In this document: positions 34,646 to 43,815 of the stretch, piece after piece
Layout of the letters: each line of letters starts with the position of its first letter
Position numbering within the stretch: position 1 is the stretch's first letter
From: Mycetocola lacteus
GTDB taxonomy: Bacteria; Actinomycetota; Actinomycetes; Actinomycetales; Microbacteriaceae
Direction of reading: 5' to 3'
Assembly: GCF_003667575.1 (NCBI RefSeq)
Contig: NZ_RCUY01000010.1
Span: 59,613 to 123,612, forward strand
Length of the DNA: 64,000 bases
The notes under the pieces: model-generated
Database searches by the model: none
The model's input: the letters and a program-made list of their open reading frames with translations, nothing else
What the model was told of the DNA's origin: nothing
Translations under genes and position numbers: made by a program

Positions 34646-34685
34646 AGCATATCGCATCTGCCAGGGGTTGCACAGCGGGAAATGG

Positions 34686-34733
34686 GTGAGGCTCCGATGA
34701 CCGCTCTCCCCCGTCGGCATATCGGAGCCTCAC
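34686..34733 (-). terminator. Strong stem-loop downstream of the EamA gene
   Basis: GTGAGGCTCCGAT (34686-34698) and ATCGGAGCCTCAC (34721-34733) are perfectly complementary, a 13-bp stem with a 22-base loop. It lies between the EamA gene end and the terC leader, all minus strand, and probably ends EamA transcription, though no U tract follows. Nothing else convincing is seen in 34646-34865. Confidence 0.5.
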
Positions 34734-34865
34734 GAACCGGGAACTTCCCCCGAAGCCCCCGTGTTCAACGGGCAGTGGAAGCCCATCTCGCCGAACGTAC
34801 CGCGTGAGTGTGTGGGTTCCCTCCATGCCCGGAAACGAATATTCGCCATACCGGGGTGGTGACGG

Positions 34866-35747
34866 CTAGACGTCGAGGGTGGGCGGTGCCTGGCGCGGCC
34901 GCGAGGACTGGACGGCACCGGCACTCGCACACACGATCAGTACGATCGCCAAGACCTCGAACAGCCCGAGGGTTTGCCCCAGGACAAACAGTCCGGCCAG
35001 GGCCGCCACGACCGGCCCCAGTGACATCAGGACCGAGAACACGGCCGTGGGCAACCGACGCAGCGCGTTGAGCTCGGCGGCGTAGGGAATGGTGGAGGAC
35101 ATGATCGCGATCAGCAGTCCCAACGCCAGGATCTGCGGGGCGAGAACTGCGCCACCGGAGGCGATCAGGCCGAAGGGCAAAATCATGATCGCGCCGATGG
35201 TCATGGCGATCGCCAGACCGTCCAACCCCTGAAAACTTGCTCCGGTGCGGGCCGAGGTCACGATGTAGAGTGCCCACATGACGCCGGCGGAGAGGGCGAG
35301 CAGCACGCCGATGGGATCCATCGTGCCCCATCCCCCGTGTCCAAGCAGCGCGACACCGGCCAGAGCGAGCGCGGCCCACAGCCAACGCATCCGACCGCGA
35401 CCGGTAATCACCGAGAGGGTCAGCGGACCGAGCACCTCGATGGCGACGGCCGGGCCCAGCGGAATGCGCTCAATGGCGAGGTAGAACAGTGCGTTCATCA
35501 GCATCAACGAGAACGCGAAGCCCACGACCGTGAGCCACTGCGCCCGGGAGCGTCCACGCAGGCTGGGGCGTGCAATCAGGAGCAGCAGGATCGCCGAGAA
35601 CCCCATCCGCAGGGCCACCATTCCCAGTGCGCCGGTTTGGGGAAACACCAGGATCGCAAAGGCCGCACCCACGTCCTGACAGGCCATACCGGCGAGGACC
35701 AGGGCCACTCCGGTCAAACGGCCCTTAGACGATGCGGCAGCGCTCAT
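34866..35747 (-). CDS. EamA/DMT-family transporter (RhaT/threonine-exporter-like)
   Basis: 293 aa with ten hydrophobic segments arranged as two EamA repeats of five helices (residues about 10-140 and 150-285). The second-repeat marker SLGPVVAALAGLFVLGQTLG is typical. Drug/metabolite transporters of this branch export amino acids or metabolites; substrate unknown. ATG at 35747. It is followed by the 34686-34733 stem-loop. Confidence 0.85.
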   Translation of the reverse strand: MSAAASSKGRLTGVALVLAGMACQDVGAAFAILVFPQTGALGMVALRMGFSAILLLLIARPSLRGRSRAQWLTVVGFAFSLMLMNALFYLAIERIPLGPAVAIEVLGPLTLSVITGRGRMRWLWAALALAGVALLGHGGWGTMDPIGVLLALSAGVMWALYIVTSARTGASFQGLDGLAIAMTIGAIMILPFGLIASGGAVLAPQILALGLLIAIMSSTIPYAAELNALRRLPTAVFSVLMSLGPVVAALAGLFVLGQTLGLFEVLAIVLIVCASAGAVQSSRPRQAPPTLDV

Positions 35748-35803
35748 TCAGATTCCTCACTCGATGATCGGGCCGAGCCATCGGGTGTGCATCGGCGCAA
35801 AGC

Positions 35804-35833
35804 AAAACTCCCCCGGATAAACCGAGGGAGTTT
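35804..35833 (-). terminator. Terminator after the first tRNA-Glu
   Basis: AAACTCCCCCGG pairs with CCGAGGGAGTTT (one mismatch); on the minus strand the hairpin ends in GTTTTGCTTT. It lies 5 bp past the tRNA 3' end. Confidence 0.85.
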
Positions 35834-35838
35834 CAGTG

Positions 35839-35914
35839 TGGTGATCCCAACGGGATTTGAACCCGTGCCGCCGCCGTGAGAGGGCGGTGTCCTAGGCCGC
35901 TAAACGATGGGACC
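35839..35914 (-). tRNA. tRNA-Glu (CTC), copy 1
   Basis: 76 nt including encoded CCA. Acceptor GGTCCCA pairs with TGGGATC; the anticodon loop reads CCTCTCA, anticodon CTC; T-arm GGGTTCAAATCCC. Identical to copies at 36034 and 36188. It has its own terminator and a CATACTT element upstream that could be the -10. Confidence 0.97.
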
Positions 35915-35995
35915 GAACTACCTGATAAGTATGACACACAACCACCACCGGGCAAAAATCCGGCGTGTCGCCGACGCTTACGCGCAGACAAACAC

Positions 35996-36031
35996 AAAGC
36001 GGGTTTTCATCCGGAGATGAAAACCCGCTTT
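35996..36031 (-). terminator. Terminator after the second tRNA-Glu
   Basis: AAAGCGGGTTTTCATC and GATGAAAACCCGCTTT form a perfect 16-bp stem with loop CGGA, 2 bp past the tRNA 3' end. Confidence 0.85.
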
Positions 36032-36033
36032 AG

Positions 36034-36109
36034 TGGTGATCCCAACGGGATTTGAACCCGTGCCGCCGCCGTGAGAGGGCGGTGTCCTAGGCCGCTAAAC
36101 GATGGGACC
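36034..36109 (-). tRNA. tRNA-Glu (CTC), copy 2
   Basis: Same 76-nt sequence as copy 1, with CCA encoded and anticodon CTC. It is separated from its neighbours by unrelated spacers and has its own terminator, so each copy appears to be an independent unit. Confidence 0.97.
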
Positions 36110-36187
36110 AAACACAGTCATGTACACATCACTGCTATGTAACTTCGTTTTACCTGCTCACACTCCGATTGCTCGAGGTGATTGCGA

Positions 36188-36263
36188 TGGTGATCCCAAC
36201 GGGATTTGAACCCGTGCCGCCGCCGTGAGAGGGCGGTGTCCTAGGCCGCTAAACGATGGGACC
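36188..36263 (-). tRNA. tRNA-Glu (CTC), copy 3
   Basis: Same 76-nt sequence again, CCA encoded, anticodon CTC. A CATACTT element lies upstream as in copy 1. No hairpin is seen directly downstream, so transcription may run on into copy 2. Confidence 0.97.
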
Positions 36264-36318
36264 GAAGCAACGTGTAAAAGTATGCCACGGGATTCAAGGT
36301 GGACACAAATCGAGCCGC

Positions 36319-36343
36319 AACACGCCCCGTCAGCGGGCGTGTT
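36319..36343 (+). terminator. Hairpin between tRNA-Glu copy 3 and the PfkB gene
   Basis: AACACGCCC pairs with GGGCGTGTT across a 7-base loop. It lies in the gene-free interval 36264-36508 and could stop transcription in either direction. Confidence 0.45.
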
Positions 36344-36406
36344 TGGGGCTCTTTTGCCGCGGATTCACGGGGGCGTTTTTGTGGCAAAACCAGCCAAAAC
36401 AGTTTT

Positions 36407-36434
36407 CGGCGACACACCCGTGGGCGTGTCGCCG
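36407..36434 (-). terminator. Likely terminator of the PfkB gene
   Basis: CGGCGACACACCC and GGGCGTGTCGCCG pair at 12 of 13 positions with a 2-base loop; on the minus strand it is followed by AAAACTGTTTTGG. It sits about 75 bp after the PfkB stop, with the duplicated stop region in between. Confidence 0.6.
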
Positions 36435-36455
36435 AAGCTGACGTGAGATTGGTGA

Positions 36456-36521
36456 GGGCTAGTTGCCGTCACCGAATGACTCGGCTCGGGTCCGAGGCTG
36501 TCGGGGGGCTAGTTGCCGTCA
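36456..36521. repeat. Duplicated PfkB 3' end
   Basis: GGGCTAGTTGCCGTCA occurs at 36456-36471 and 36506-36521, 50 bp apart. The right-hand copy contains the PfkB stop and its last codons (D-G-N); the left-hand copy repeats the same stop downstream, in a different frame. Confidence 0.8.
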
Positions 36522-37447
36522 AAAGCGCGGTTGACCTCGCTGAGCATCGGCGGGTTTGCCCCGGGCCACTCGCACGCGAGGGAGGCGGCGGCGTTGGCGA
36601 AGCGCAGGTGTTCGATCCACTCGGTGGGTCCCTGGCGCAGCAGCGCGGCCGGGTCCTTGCCGACGCCGCTGAGGAGGCGATAGAGCAGGGCGGCGACGAA
36701 GGTGTCACCGGCGGCGACGGTGTCGACGACGGTGGTGGGGCGCGCGGGTACGTCGACCGGCCGGACGCCCGGGCGGTAGAGGCTCACCCCGTCGCCTCCG
36801 CGGGTGAGGACCACGGCGCGGGAGCGGGACCAGATTTCGGCAACCTCGCCGGGCAGACGGTCGGGGTAGAGCCAGCGCAGGTCGCCGACGCTGGTCTTGA
36901 CGATGTGGGCGGAGGCGACCAGGCGGGACACCCGCTCATGTTCGCGCTCGCGGGAAACCCCGAGGCTGGGCTGGAGGTTGAGGTCAAAGGAGATCAGGGT
37001 TTTGCCGGCGGCGAAGATTTTCTCGACGTGTTCGGCAATGACCGAGGCTCCCGGTTCCATGATCGCGGCGAGCGATCCGAGGTGCAGCGCGCGGGCACCC
37101 TTGCCGAGTGCAGCCAGTTCGGCGTCGGTCCACTGCCAGTCGGCGGTGCCGTTGATGTAGAAGGAGTACTCGGCAGCTCCCCCCTGTCCCCGGTTGGCGA
37201 CGGCGACGGAGGTGGGTTCGGAGGCCTGGACGCAGTCGTCGAGGGCGACGCCGTTGCGGCGCAGATTCTCCCCAACGAGGGCACCGAAGCGGTCGTTTCC
37301 GAGGCGTCCGAAAAAGCGGGTGTTGATGCCCAGTCGGGTCAGCGCGATGGCAACGTTTGCCGGGGCACCTCCGGGCGTGGGGCGGTAACGCCCATCCGCC
37401 TCTTGAATGAGATCAATCAGGGCCTCGCCCACTACCGCTACAACCAC
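36509..37447 (-). CDS. PfkB-family sugar kinase (fructokinase-like)
   Basis: 312 aa. N-terminal GEALIDLI and GGAPANVAIALTRLG (sugar-binding signature 1); C-terminal ATP/anion-hole motif DTVAAGDTFVAALLYRL with the catalytic aspartate. The motif has AAGD where most members have GAGD. Phosphorylates fructose or another furanose; exact sugar unknown. GTG start at 37447 with GGAG 5 bp upstream. No sugar transporter gene is adjacent. Confidence 0.9.
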   Translation of the reverse strand: MVVAVVGEALIDLIQEADGRYRPTPGGAPANVAIALTRLGINTRFFGRLGNDRFGALVGENLRRNGVALDDCVQASEPTSVAVANRGQGGAAEYSFYINGTADWQWTDAELAALGKGARALHLGSLAAIMEPGASVIAEHVEKIFAAGKTLISFDLNLQPSLGVSREREHERVSRLVASAHIVKTSVGDLRWLYPDRLPGEVAEIWSRSRAVVLTRGGDGVSLYRPGVRPVDVPARPTTVVDTVAAGDTFVAALLYRLLSGVGKDPAALLRQGPTEWIEHLRFANAAASLACEWPGANPPMLSEVNRAFDGN

Positions 37448-37605
37448 GAACGCTCCACTTCATCTCGCGAGGCTACCGGGTGGTATTCGCGATCCCTCTG
37501 AGTATATCCACCCCGGTATTCCGCGAACTGACAGCTGTCTGCGATCGCCGCACACACGTCCGTTCTGTTCCCCGCGATGACACCCGCTCGGACTAGCCTG
37601 GGTGC

Positions 37606-38016
37606 ATGACACTCACACTTGGATTCATCGGACTCGTTACCTCGGACATGCCCGCAGCCCTGGCCTTCTACCGCACCCTCGGGGTCGATATCCCCGAGGG
37701 TGCGGAGGGTGCCCCGCACGTGGATGTGGTCCTGGCCGACGGCACCACGCTGGCGTGGGACACCGTCGAGGTGATTCGCTCGTTTGACCCGAACTATGCG
37801 GTGCCCACCGGCGGGCACCGCATCGCCCTGGCCTTCGCCCACGGTTCCCCCGCCGAGGTGGATGCCACCTTCACCCGGCTGGAGGCCGCCGGTTACCCGG
37901 GTCACGTGGCACCGTGGGACGCCCCCTGGGGCCAGCGCTACGCCACCGTCCTCGACCCGGACGGCAACTCGATCGACCTCTTTGCGCCGCTGGGTGAGGC
38001 CCCCTCCCCGAGCTAA
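37606..38016 (+). CDS. VOC-family (glyoxalase/bleomycin-resistance-like) protein
   Basis: 136 aa with two beta-alpha-beta-beta-beta units. Begins LGFIGLVTSDMPAALAFYRT and ends YATVLDPDGNSIDLFAPL, both trademark VOC segments. Metal ligands are partly missing, so it may be a binding protein. Its stop overlaps the end of the convergent surface-protein gene by 4 bp. Confidence 0.85.
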   Translation: MTLTLGFIGLVTSDMPAALAFYRTLGVDIPEGAEGAPHVDVVLADGTTLAWDTVEVIRSFDPNYAVPTGGHRIALAFAHGSPAEVDATFTRLEAAGYPGHVAPWDAPWGQRYATVLDPDGNSIDLFAPLGEAPSPS

Positions 38017-39971
38017 CGGCGACCAGTCACTCCCCCGCGACGGCGCAGCAGGGCACCCGCACCGGCCAGCATCAGGAGCATGGCCGCGCCACCAACGCCC
38101 CAGAGCGTGCCGTCCGGCAGGCCGGTCTGACCCAGCGAACCGTGTCCCCCCGCGGTTGCCGGGTCGGAAGGGCCGGCACTGGGGGTGGGCGGACCCACGC
38201 TTGCCTCGCCGGTCGGCGTGGGGCCGGTGGGTGTCGGAGTGGGAGTCTCAACGATTCGAGCGGTTCCGACCGGACGCACAACACTCGCCCCGGTCACCGT
38301 CCCCAACACGAGATCGAAGGTGGTTCCGTGATTGCCCGCGCGAACCAATGTGGGAACATCCACGTCCTGCGGTTCCGGGTCCTCTGCGGCCCAGGTCAGT
38401 GTCCGCTCTGATGCGGTGAAGTCGATATCGGCCTGGGCGGTCGCGGCCCGTGTCCCCACCTCGGCGGTGATGGGGAGCTCTCCGGGTGTGGTCACACTCA
38501 CGGCAAATGCTGCGTCAGTGCCCGCGGGCACGTCCCCGGCATCGGCCACGCTGATCGCCCCGTACTGCATTTCAACCGCACCCACGTCGCTCGCCGGACC
38601 CGAAACCCGAGCCTTGCCACGCTGATCTACCGGCAGCACCGAGGTTTCCGTGCCCCCATCCAGCAGCGGTGAGTCCGGGCTCAGCATGCGCACCGGGAGC
38701 CCGTTCGGTCCCGGTGCCGGAGGCAACAGGCCCAGGTTCTCGGGAGCAACCACGCGCGTTCCGCCGGCAAGTTCGGGATCCGCAACGGTGAGGACGCTCG
38801 CAACCGCCGTACGTTCCAGCGGAGCGTTGAAGGTGGGAGCGGTACCGCTATCGATCACGGTGCTGTCAAGGTTCACCCGCAGACGCTCGTTGGCGTCGCT
38901 GTGCAGGGTGCCCTGAATGGTCGAGTGGTCAATGTCGAGCACGGTGATATAGTCCGGATCATCGTGCGGTGCCATGTTGAACAACACCGGTGACGAGGTC
39001 GGGCCGAGGATCGTTGTGTTTTCGATTCGGATCCGGTCGCTTGCTTCACGGGTCTGCGCGCTGATCACGGCCACGTTGCCTGTCCGCACCACGGTGGTGT
39101 TCGCAATGCGCACGGTAGGGGTGTTACTCCCTGCGGGATACTGGTAGATATCGCCGATCGCAATCACCGAGCCGAGGTCCTGGTCCATCAGAGTGCCCTC
39201 GATCAGGGAGTCTCGAATGTCCAGCGCGGGGGCGCTCCCCAGCCTGCCCGCATCGATTCCCGCCACCATAACTACCCGGTCGCCCTGATAGCCACTGCCA
39301 GTATCGTGGAATGTGTTCCCGACCAGGACCACACCCGCGTCCGCGTCGGGGCCAATCCCGCCCAGATAGATGGCGCGATTACTGAGACCGGTGAACGTGG
39401 AATCACGCACCGTGAATCCGGAGCTTCCACTCACGAACGCCAGCCTGAGGCCGTCCCATCCGCCAAAGAACCGAACGCGCTCAATCGTGGTTGGAGCCGA
39501 AACATCCCCCAGCTCGATGCCGGTGCCGGCCTGACGGATATCCATGTCGGCGACGTGCACCTCACCGGCGCCGTATTCGCCCTGGATACCGGTCATCCGT
39601 AGCGAAGCACCATCAAGGTTGACCTGGGAAATGTTCAAAGATCCGCCGGGGACCACCCGAAGCAGGGCGGAATTCGGATCAAAGTCCGGTTCACTATAAA
39701 TGGTGGGACGCGTGGCAGCTCCCACCACGGTGAGGTCTCCGGTGACCTCAATCTCTGCACCACTGAGCCGCACGGTCATGCCCGCCGGAATCGTGATGGT
39801 GTGGGCCCCAGGCTCGGTGTTTGCCTGTTCGACCAGGTTTCGCAACGAGCCTGGTTCGCCATCCACGGCGCTGGTGACCGTCATTTCGGCCGCGAAGGCA
39901 CTCTGTGGCACCAGCACCGTGGCGCTCAGAATCAGAGCCCCCACCCCCAGTGCAGCGATTCTTGCGTCCAT
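38013..39971 (-). CDS. Secreted beta-helix protein with wall-sorting signal (paralogue 1)
   Basis: 652 aa. Signal peptide ending SAFA (about residue 28); parallel beta-helix region with repeated short strands (residues 60-400); the ending DQRGKARVSGPASDVGAVEM is the choice-of-anchor Q signature; a Calx-beta-like segment (about 470-560); a Thr/Pro linker; then LGQTG, a hydrophobic helix and RRRGG at the C-terminus. That last block resembles a variant LPXTG sorting signal. Probably a wall-attached adhesin or polysaccharide-active protein. Upstream paralogue at 40048-42135, same strand. Confidence 0.82.
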   Translation of the reverse strand: MDARIAALGVGALILSATVLVPQSAFAAEMTVTSAVDGEPGSLRNLVEQANTEPGAHTITIPAGMTVRLSGAEIEVTGDLTVVGAATRPTIYSEPDFDPNSALLRVVPGGSLNISQVNLDGASLRMTGIQGEYGAGEVHVADMDIRQAGTGIELGDVSAPTTIERVRFFGGWDGLRLAFVSGSSGFTVRDSTFTGLSNRAIYLGGIGPDADAGVVLVGNTFHDTGSGYQGDRVVMVAGIDAGRLGSAPALDIRDSLIEGTLMDQDLGSVIAIGDIYQYPAGSNTPTVRIANTTVVRTGNVAVISAQTREASDRIRIENTTILGPTSSPVLFNMAPHDDPDYITVLDIDHSTIQGTLHSDANERLRVNLDSTVIDSGTAPTFNAPLERTAVASVLTVADPELAGGTRVVAPENLGLLPPAPGPNGLPVRMLSPDSPLLDGGTETSVLPVDQRGKARVSGPASDVGAVEMQYGAISVADAGDVPAGTDAAFAVSVTTPGELPITAEVGTRAATAQADIDFTASERTLTWAAEDPEPQDVDVPTLVRAGNHGTTFDLVLGTVTGASVVRPVGTARIVETPTPTPTGPTPTGEASVGPPTPSAGPSDPATAGGHGSLGQTGLPDGTLWGVGGAAMLLMLAGAGALLRRRGGVTGRR

Positions 39972-40047
39972 ACGTTCCCCCGAACTTCAGCGTTTGGCGC
40001 AAGAATAACAACCATTTTGTATTTTGAACAGGGGGTTGGAGCGGGGC

Positions 40048-42135
40048 CTAGGCCGATCGTCGACGCAGCAGGATTCCTCCACCGGCCAACAGCAGCATCA
40101 GGGCGAGCATCGAGGCCGACCCGATGAGGCCCGTGGGGGCACCCGTCGCAACCAGTTCGCCCTGGGGATCGGGGGTTCCCGAACCCGCGATAATCACCGG
40201 GCTGGGCGAGGTGGACGGGGTAGCCGTCGGGCTCACCGAGAGTGAGGGCGTCGGGGTGGGAGACGGGGTGTCCGGACCCCCGGTGGGGCTAGCCGTGGGG
40301 GTCGGGGACGGTGTGTCCGGGCCGCCCGTCGGCGTCGGCGTGGGGGTCGGCGTCGGCGTCGGCGTCGGCGTGGGGGTCGGCGTCGAGAAGATCGTGTTGT
40401 GGATCGTCGCCTCGGCCACGGGCTCCTGGACGGAGTCCCCCGCCCTCGCCGTCAGTCGTGCCCGGAACGTACTCAGATCCGCCCCCGCGGGTAGCGTGCC
40501 TACCGCAACCGGGAACGTCGTCGCGATCGAGGCCGGATTCAGGGTGATGATCTGTGCAGACGCAATAAAGTCGGTTCCGGCGATCGCGGTACCATTCTCG
40601 GTACCCACGGTGGCCGTTGCGGGCAGTTCACCCGGGGTGACCACTCGAACCGTGAAGGAGGCGGTGGAACCGGCCACGACCGCTCCCCCACCCTCGATGG
40701 TCAGGACCCAGCGCTGCATTTCCACCGCGCCCACGTCGCCCGCGGGCCCGGCAATCCGCGACTTCCCGCGCTGATCGGTCCCGAGCGGACTGGTGACCGC
40801 GGCGGTGTCCAACAGCGGAGAGGCGGCGGTCAGCAGGCGCACCGGCAGCCCGTTTGACGCGGGAGCGAGCGCTGCAAGTCCCAAATCGGCCGCGGCGATC
40901 ATCCGGTTCCCAGTGGGAAACTCGGGCACGTTCACGGTGAAGACGCTGTCGGCGGCAGTGTGGGTCGTCTTGACCACGTCAAACAGCGCGGTGGATCCGC
41001 TGTCGATAACCGTATTGGTGAGGTGCGCGGTTAGCGATGCGTCCTCGGGGGTGTTGAGTGTGCCCTGAATTGTTGAGTGATCGATATCCACCACGGTGTC
41101 GGCAATTTTGCCCTGGCGCTGTTGGAAGAAGGAGAACAGCCGGCTATCGGGGAAACCCTGAATGGTGGAGTTTTCGATCACGACCCGGTCGTTCACCGCA
41201 ACGCCGCCGGCACCTGGTGAATTCACGTCGGAGTAGATGATCGGCGAGGCGGTGGAACGAATGATCGAGGTCCCCGACAGCCGCACACTCGGGCCGCGTT
41301 GCTGACCGGGACTAAACACGTTCCCCACGCGAATCGCTCCGCCCACCGCGGAGAAGTCCGAATCGCTGATGACGCTGTCTCGAAGGTCAAGTGCCGGAGA
41401 ATCCCCGGGTCGGGTAGCGAAAACCACCCCCACTCGGATCGCCGCGTCACCGATTTCACCATTGCCGATGCCGGTGAAGGTTGTGCGCTCCACCAGCAGA
41501 TTGCTGCCCGCGGACCCGTCCACACCGGCCACGATAACCCCGTAGTTCCCCTGACCGGAAAACGTCGAGTCACGCACCACCACCGGGCTGCCGGGCTGTA
41601 TCGCACCGAGGCCCAGGCCGATGTCACCACCGGTGACCTTCACCCGCTCAATCAGCACCGGATAATTCGTATCCTCGACCGCAATGGACCGGGTGAATCC
41701 CACGAATTCGGCGTCTCGGATCGTCAGCGCCCCGGCACCAAACCAGCTCTGAATACCAATGTTCTGCGGCTGTGTCCCACCGAAATTGATCCCCTCGAGG
41801 GTGAGCCCGGCACCGGGTGCCACTCGAATCAGCGCGACGGGGTTCTGCGGCAGGATGGAGTGGACACTCGGACGCGCACCGCCGGACCCGCGGATGGTCA
41901 GGGTGCCGGCCACCTGAAGCTGTCCCTGCGTGAGGGGGATGTCCCATCCCTCGGGGATCTCGATCACATCCCCCGGCTGCGCCTGAGCAAGGACCGAACG
42001 AAGCGAGCCCGCGGCCCCATCCACGGTCGACGTAATCGTGAGCGTGGCCGCCTGGGCGGGGAGGACCGCGGCGAACACACTCGCTCCCACGATCAGGATG
42101 CCGGCGGAGGATGCCGCAACCAGTTTTTTGAACAC
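40048..42135 (-). CDS. Secreted beta-helix protein with wall-sorting signal (paralogue 2)
   Basis: 695 aa from GTG 42135, chosen because AAGGGG lies 5-7 bp upstream; a TTG one codon earlier is too close. Same architecture as paralogue 1: signal peptide ending AQA, beta-helix, [20 protein letters not shown], Calx-beta-like segment, a long Pro/Thr repeat linker, LVATG, hydrophobic helix and RRRSA. LVATG resembles the sorting motif used by class E sortases. The sortase is not in this window. Confidence 0.82.
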   Translation of the reverse strand: MFKKLVAASSAGILIVGASVFAAVLPAQAATLTITSTVDGAAGSLRSVLAQAQPGDVIEIPEGWDIPLTQGQLQVAGTLTIRGSGGARPSVHSILPQNPVALIRVAPGAGLTLEGINFGGTQPQNIGIQSWFGAGALTIRDAEFVGFTRSIAVEDTNYPVLIERVKVTGGDIGLGLGAIQPGSPVVVRDSTFSGQGNYGVIVAGVDGSAGSNLLVERTTFTGIGNGEIGDAAIRVGVVFATRPGDSPALDLRDSVISDSDFSAVGGAIRVGNVFSPGQQRGPSVRLSGTSIIRSTASPIIYSDVNSPGAGGVAVNDRVVIENSTIQGFPDSRLFSFFQQRQGKIADTVVDIDHSTIQGTLNTPEDASLTAHLTNTVIDSGSTALFDVVKTTHTAADSVFTVNVPEFPTGNRMIAAADLGLAALAPASNGLPVRLLTAASPLLDTAAVTSPLGTDQRGKSRIAGPAGDVGAVEMQRWVLTIEGGGAVVAGSTASFTVRVVTPGELPATATVGTENGTAIAGTDFIASAQIITLNPASIATTFPVAVGTLPAGADLSTFRARLTARAGDSVQEPVAEATIHNTIFSTPTPTPTPTPTPTPTPTPTGGPDTPSPTPTASPTGGPDTPSPTPTPSLSVSPTATPSTSPSPVIIAGSGTPDPQGELVATGAPTGLIGSASMLALMLLLAGGGILLRRRSA
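40321..40383. repeat. Repeats coding for the Pro-Thr linker
   Basis: GGCGTC/GGGGTC hexamers in tandem encode (Thr-Pro)n on the minus strand in the linker before the sorting signal of paralogue 2. Likely to vary in length. Confidence 0.85.
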
Positions 42136-42233
42136 CAAGACCCCTTATCAATACGAACTATATTGATTCGGAATCTAGCAGCGTGACGCGTCCAGCGCAC
42201 TAGCGCAGAACGATCGTTATGTTCTCTCCACTC

Positions 42234-43043
42234 TTAGGGGGCCACCACCGTCAGATCCACGTCCCAGCCGAGTCGATAGGCGCGATCATGGAGCGCCTGA
42301 GCGTTGGCCGCGGTGACGGCGCGAGCGGCGTCATCCGGGTAGTACGCGCGGATCCCGGCGGGCGGCACAAAACGGCCGCCCAACGGATCGGTACCCAGCT
42401 CGCGGGCGCTCCACCAACGATCCAGGGCGCGTTCCACCGCAACCTCGGCGGGCACCTCGACGTCGTAGATGATCAGCTGCTCGTATCCGAACTCATCCAG
42501 CTCCGCCAGCAAGGCACCCACATAGTCGATGCTGGAGAGGGTGCCATGAATGACGATATTCTCGCCATCGATCAGGCAGGCCTCTCGCATCGCGTCGGCA
42601 ATCGCCGTGGATTCGGCGTGCACAAACCCGGCCAGCTCACGTGGCATGATCGGGCGGCCATCGTCCAGGCTCGTGCTCAACCAGTGGTCCAATAGGCCGC
42701 GATCCCGAGCATCGAGCAGCAGGGCGTCCTTGAAGTCGTCGGCGTCGATGTCGCGGAAACCGGCGAGGCGCGGGTCGTTGGCCAGCGCGGTGGATTTCCC
42801 CGCCCCGGGCGGGCCGGCGGTCACCACGGCGGCGAGCACTCCCCCGAAGGATCCGGGATTGCGGTCGCGGGCGGTGGCGATGAGGTCTTCCTGGAAACGC
42901 AGCCGGGAGGTGTCGTACAGGAAGCCGTCGCCAAAGATCCAGCGGGTTGAGGCGTCCTCGCGGTCGCCCCAGGGATTGTCGAGTCCGTCGCGCTGCAGCA
43001 CCCGCTCCAACTGTGCGGCAACCCGCTCTCGGGCGGCGCTCAC
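42234..43043 (-). CDS. Zeta toxin-family kinase
   Basis: 269 aa. An N-terminal helical part (residues 1-70) precedes Walker A GPPGAGKST at residues 77-85, then FRDIDADDFKDALL and a lid with arginines, as in zeta toxins that phosphorylate UDP-GlcNAc. ATG 43043 overlaps the stop of the upstream gene, so the two are translationally coupled. No epsilon-type antitoxin is present; the upstream gene is the candidate partner. Confidence 0.82.
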   Translation of the reverse strand: MSAARERVAAQLERVLQRDGLDNPWGDREDASTRWIFGDGFLYDTSRLRFQEDLIATARDRNPGSFGGVLAAVVTAGPPGAGKSTALANDPRLAGFRDIDADDFKDALLLDARDRGLLDHWLSTSLDDGRPIMPRELAGFVHAESTAIADAMREACLIDGENIVIHGTLSSIDYVGALLAELDEFGYEQLIIYDVEVPAEVAVERALDRWWSARELGTDPLGGRFVPPAGIRAYYPDDAARAVTAANAQALHDRAYRLGWDVDLTVVAP

Positions 43044-43735
43044 CGGGCCCTGCGCCGCGCGGCGGCCTGACGCACGGCTTCATACTCGGCCTCGGTGATC
43101 AGTCCATCCCGCAGCACGGCCATGAGCTGGCGCGCGGTTCCGGTAGCACTCGCCGCACCATCGTAAGCGCCGCGGGTGCCCGGGGTGTGGGCGGTGAGGC
43201 TGAGGGCGCTCAGCCGGCGGATCATCTCCTCGGTGCTGATGGTGCCGGACTGCCGGTCCAGCACAATATCGCGCAGGTCCACCGACCCTCGATAGAGCTC
43301 ACGACGGGCCAGTCGGCGGGTGATCTCCTCCACCGGAACTTCGAGTCGATCGGCGATCTCCTGTACCGAGCAGCCCTGATCACTCAGTGCAAAGACCCCG
43401 CGGGTAAAGCGCAGGTCGGCGAACCCGCGCCGCTCGTTGCCCGGAGCCCAGGGGCCACCCTCGCGGCGACCACGGCGACGATCACCAAACTCGTGCGCAC
43501 CGGGCTCGTGGGTACCGGATTCGCGGTCGCCGGGTACAGCGGCGTCGGCCTGCTGCATCATCCGGCGCAGGTCACGGCGCACATCCTCGCCGTTGCCGGG
43601 ACGACGGCGCTCCCCGTCGCGCCCCCAGGGCGGCGTGCGCCGCACATCCGGGGTTCGCTCCGGCTTGCTTCCCGAGGTGTTCTCCGAGTCGTTTTCCGGA
43701 GTCTGATCCTCGCTGTCCTGCCCGTGATCGGCCAT
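43040..43735 (-). CDS. HTH and SHOCT-like protein, candidate zeta antitoxin
   Basis: 231 aa from ATG 43735, with GGAGGT 6 bp upstream. Residues 1-105 are disordered and charged; 118-148 (SDQGCSVQEIADRLEVPVEE) look like a helix-turn-helix; 203-229 (MAVLRDGLITEAEYEAVRQA) resemble a SHOCT hairpin. It overlaps the zeta-toxin start. I do not know this combination as an antitoxin; the role rests on position alone. It could also be a regulator unrelated to toxicity. Confidence 0.6.
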   Translation of the reverse strand: MADHGQDSEDQTPENDSENTSGSKPERTPDVRRTPPWGRDGERRRPGNGEDVRRDLRRMMQQADAAVPGDRESGTHEPGAHEFGDRRRGRREGGPWAPGNERRGFADLRFTRGVFALSDQGCSVQEIADRLEVPVEEITRRLARRELYRGSVDLRDIVLDRQSGTISTEEMIRRLSALSLTAHTPGTRGAYDGAASATGTARQLMAVLRDGLITEAEYEAVRQAAARRRAR

Positions 43736-43815
43736 GATGGCACCTCCACTCCCGAATGTACCAGCGTTGCCATCTGGAGGCACCCTCGGTGCCGACACTG
43801 CCGGCCTATGAACCG

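Noticed and set aside
34730..34849. 39-codon minus-strand frame starting MANIRFRAWREP after the EamA gene
   Set aside because: No ribosome site and it runs into the stem-loop at 34686-34733; not enough to call a gene.
35839..36263. tRNA triplet as an integration hotspot with an adjacent island
   Set aside because: No integrase, no partial tRNA copies and no flanking att-like repeat were seen.
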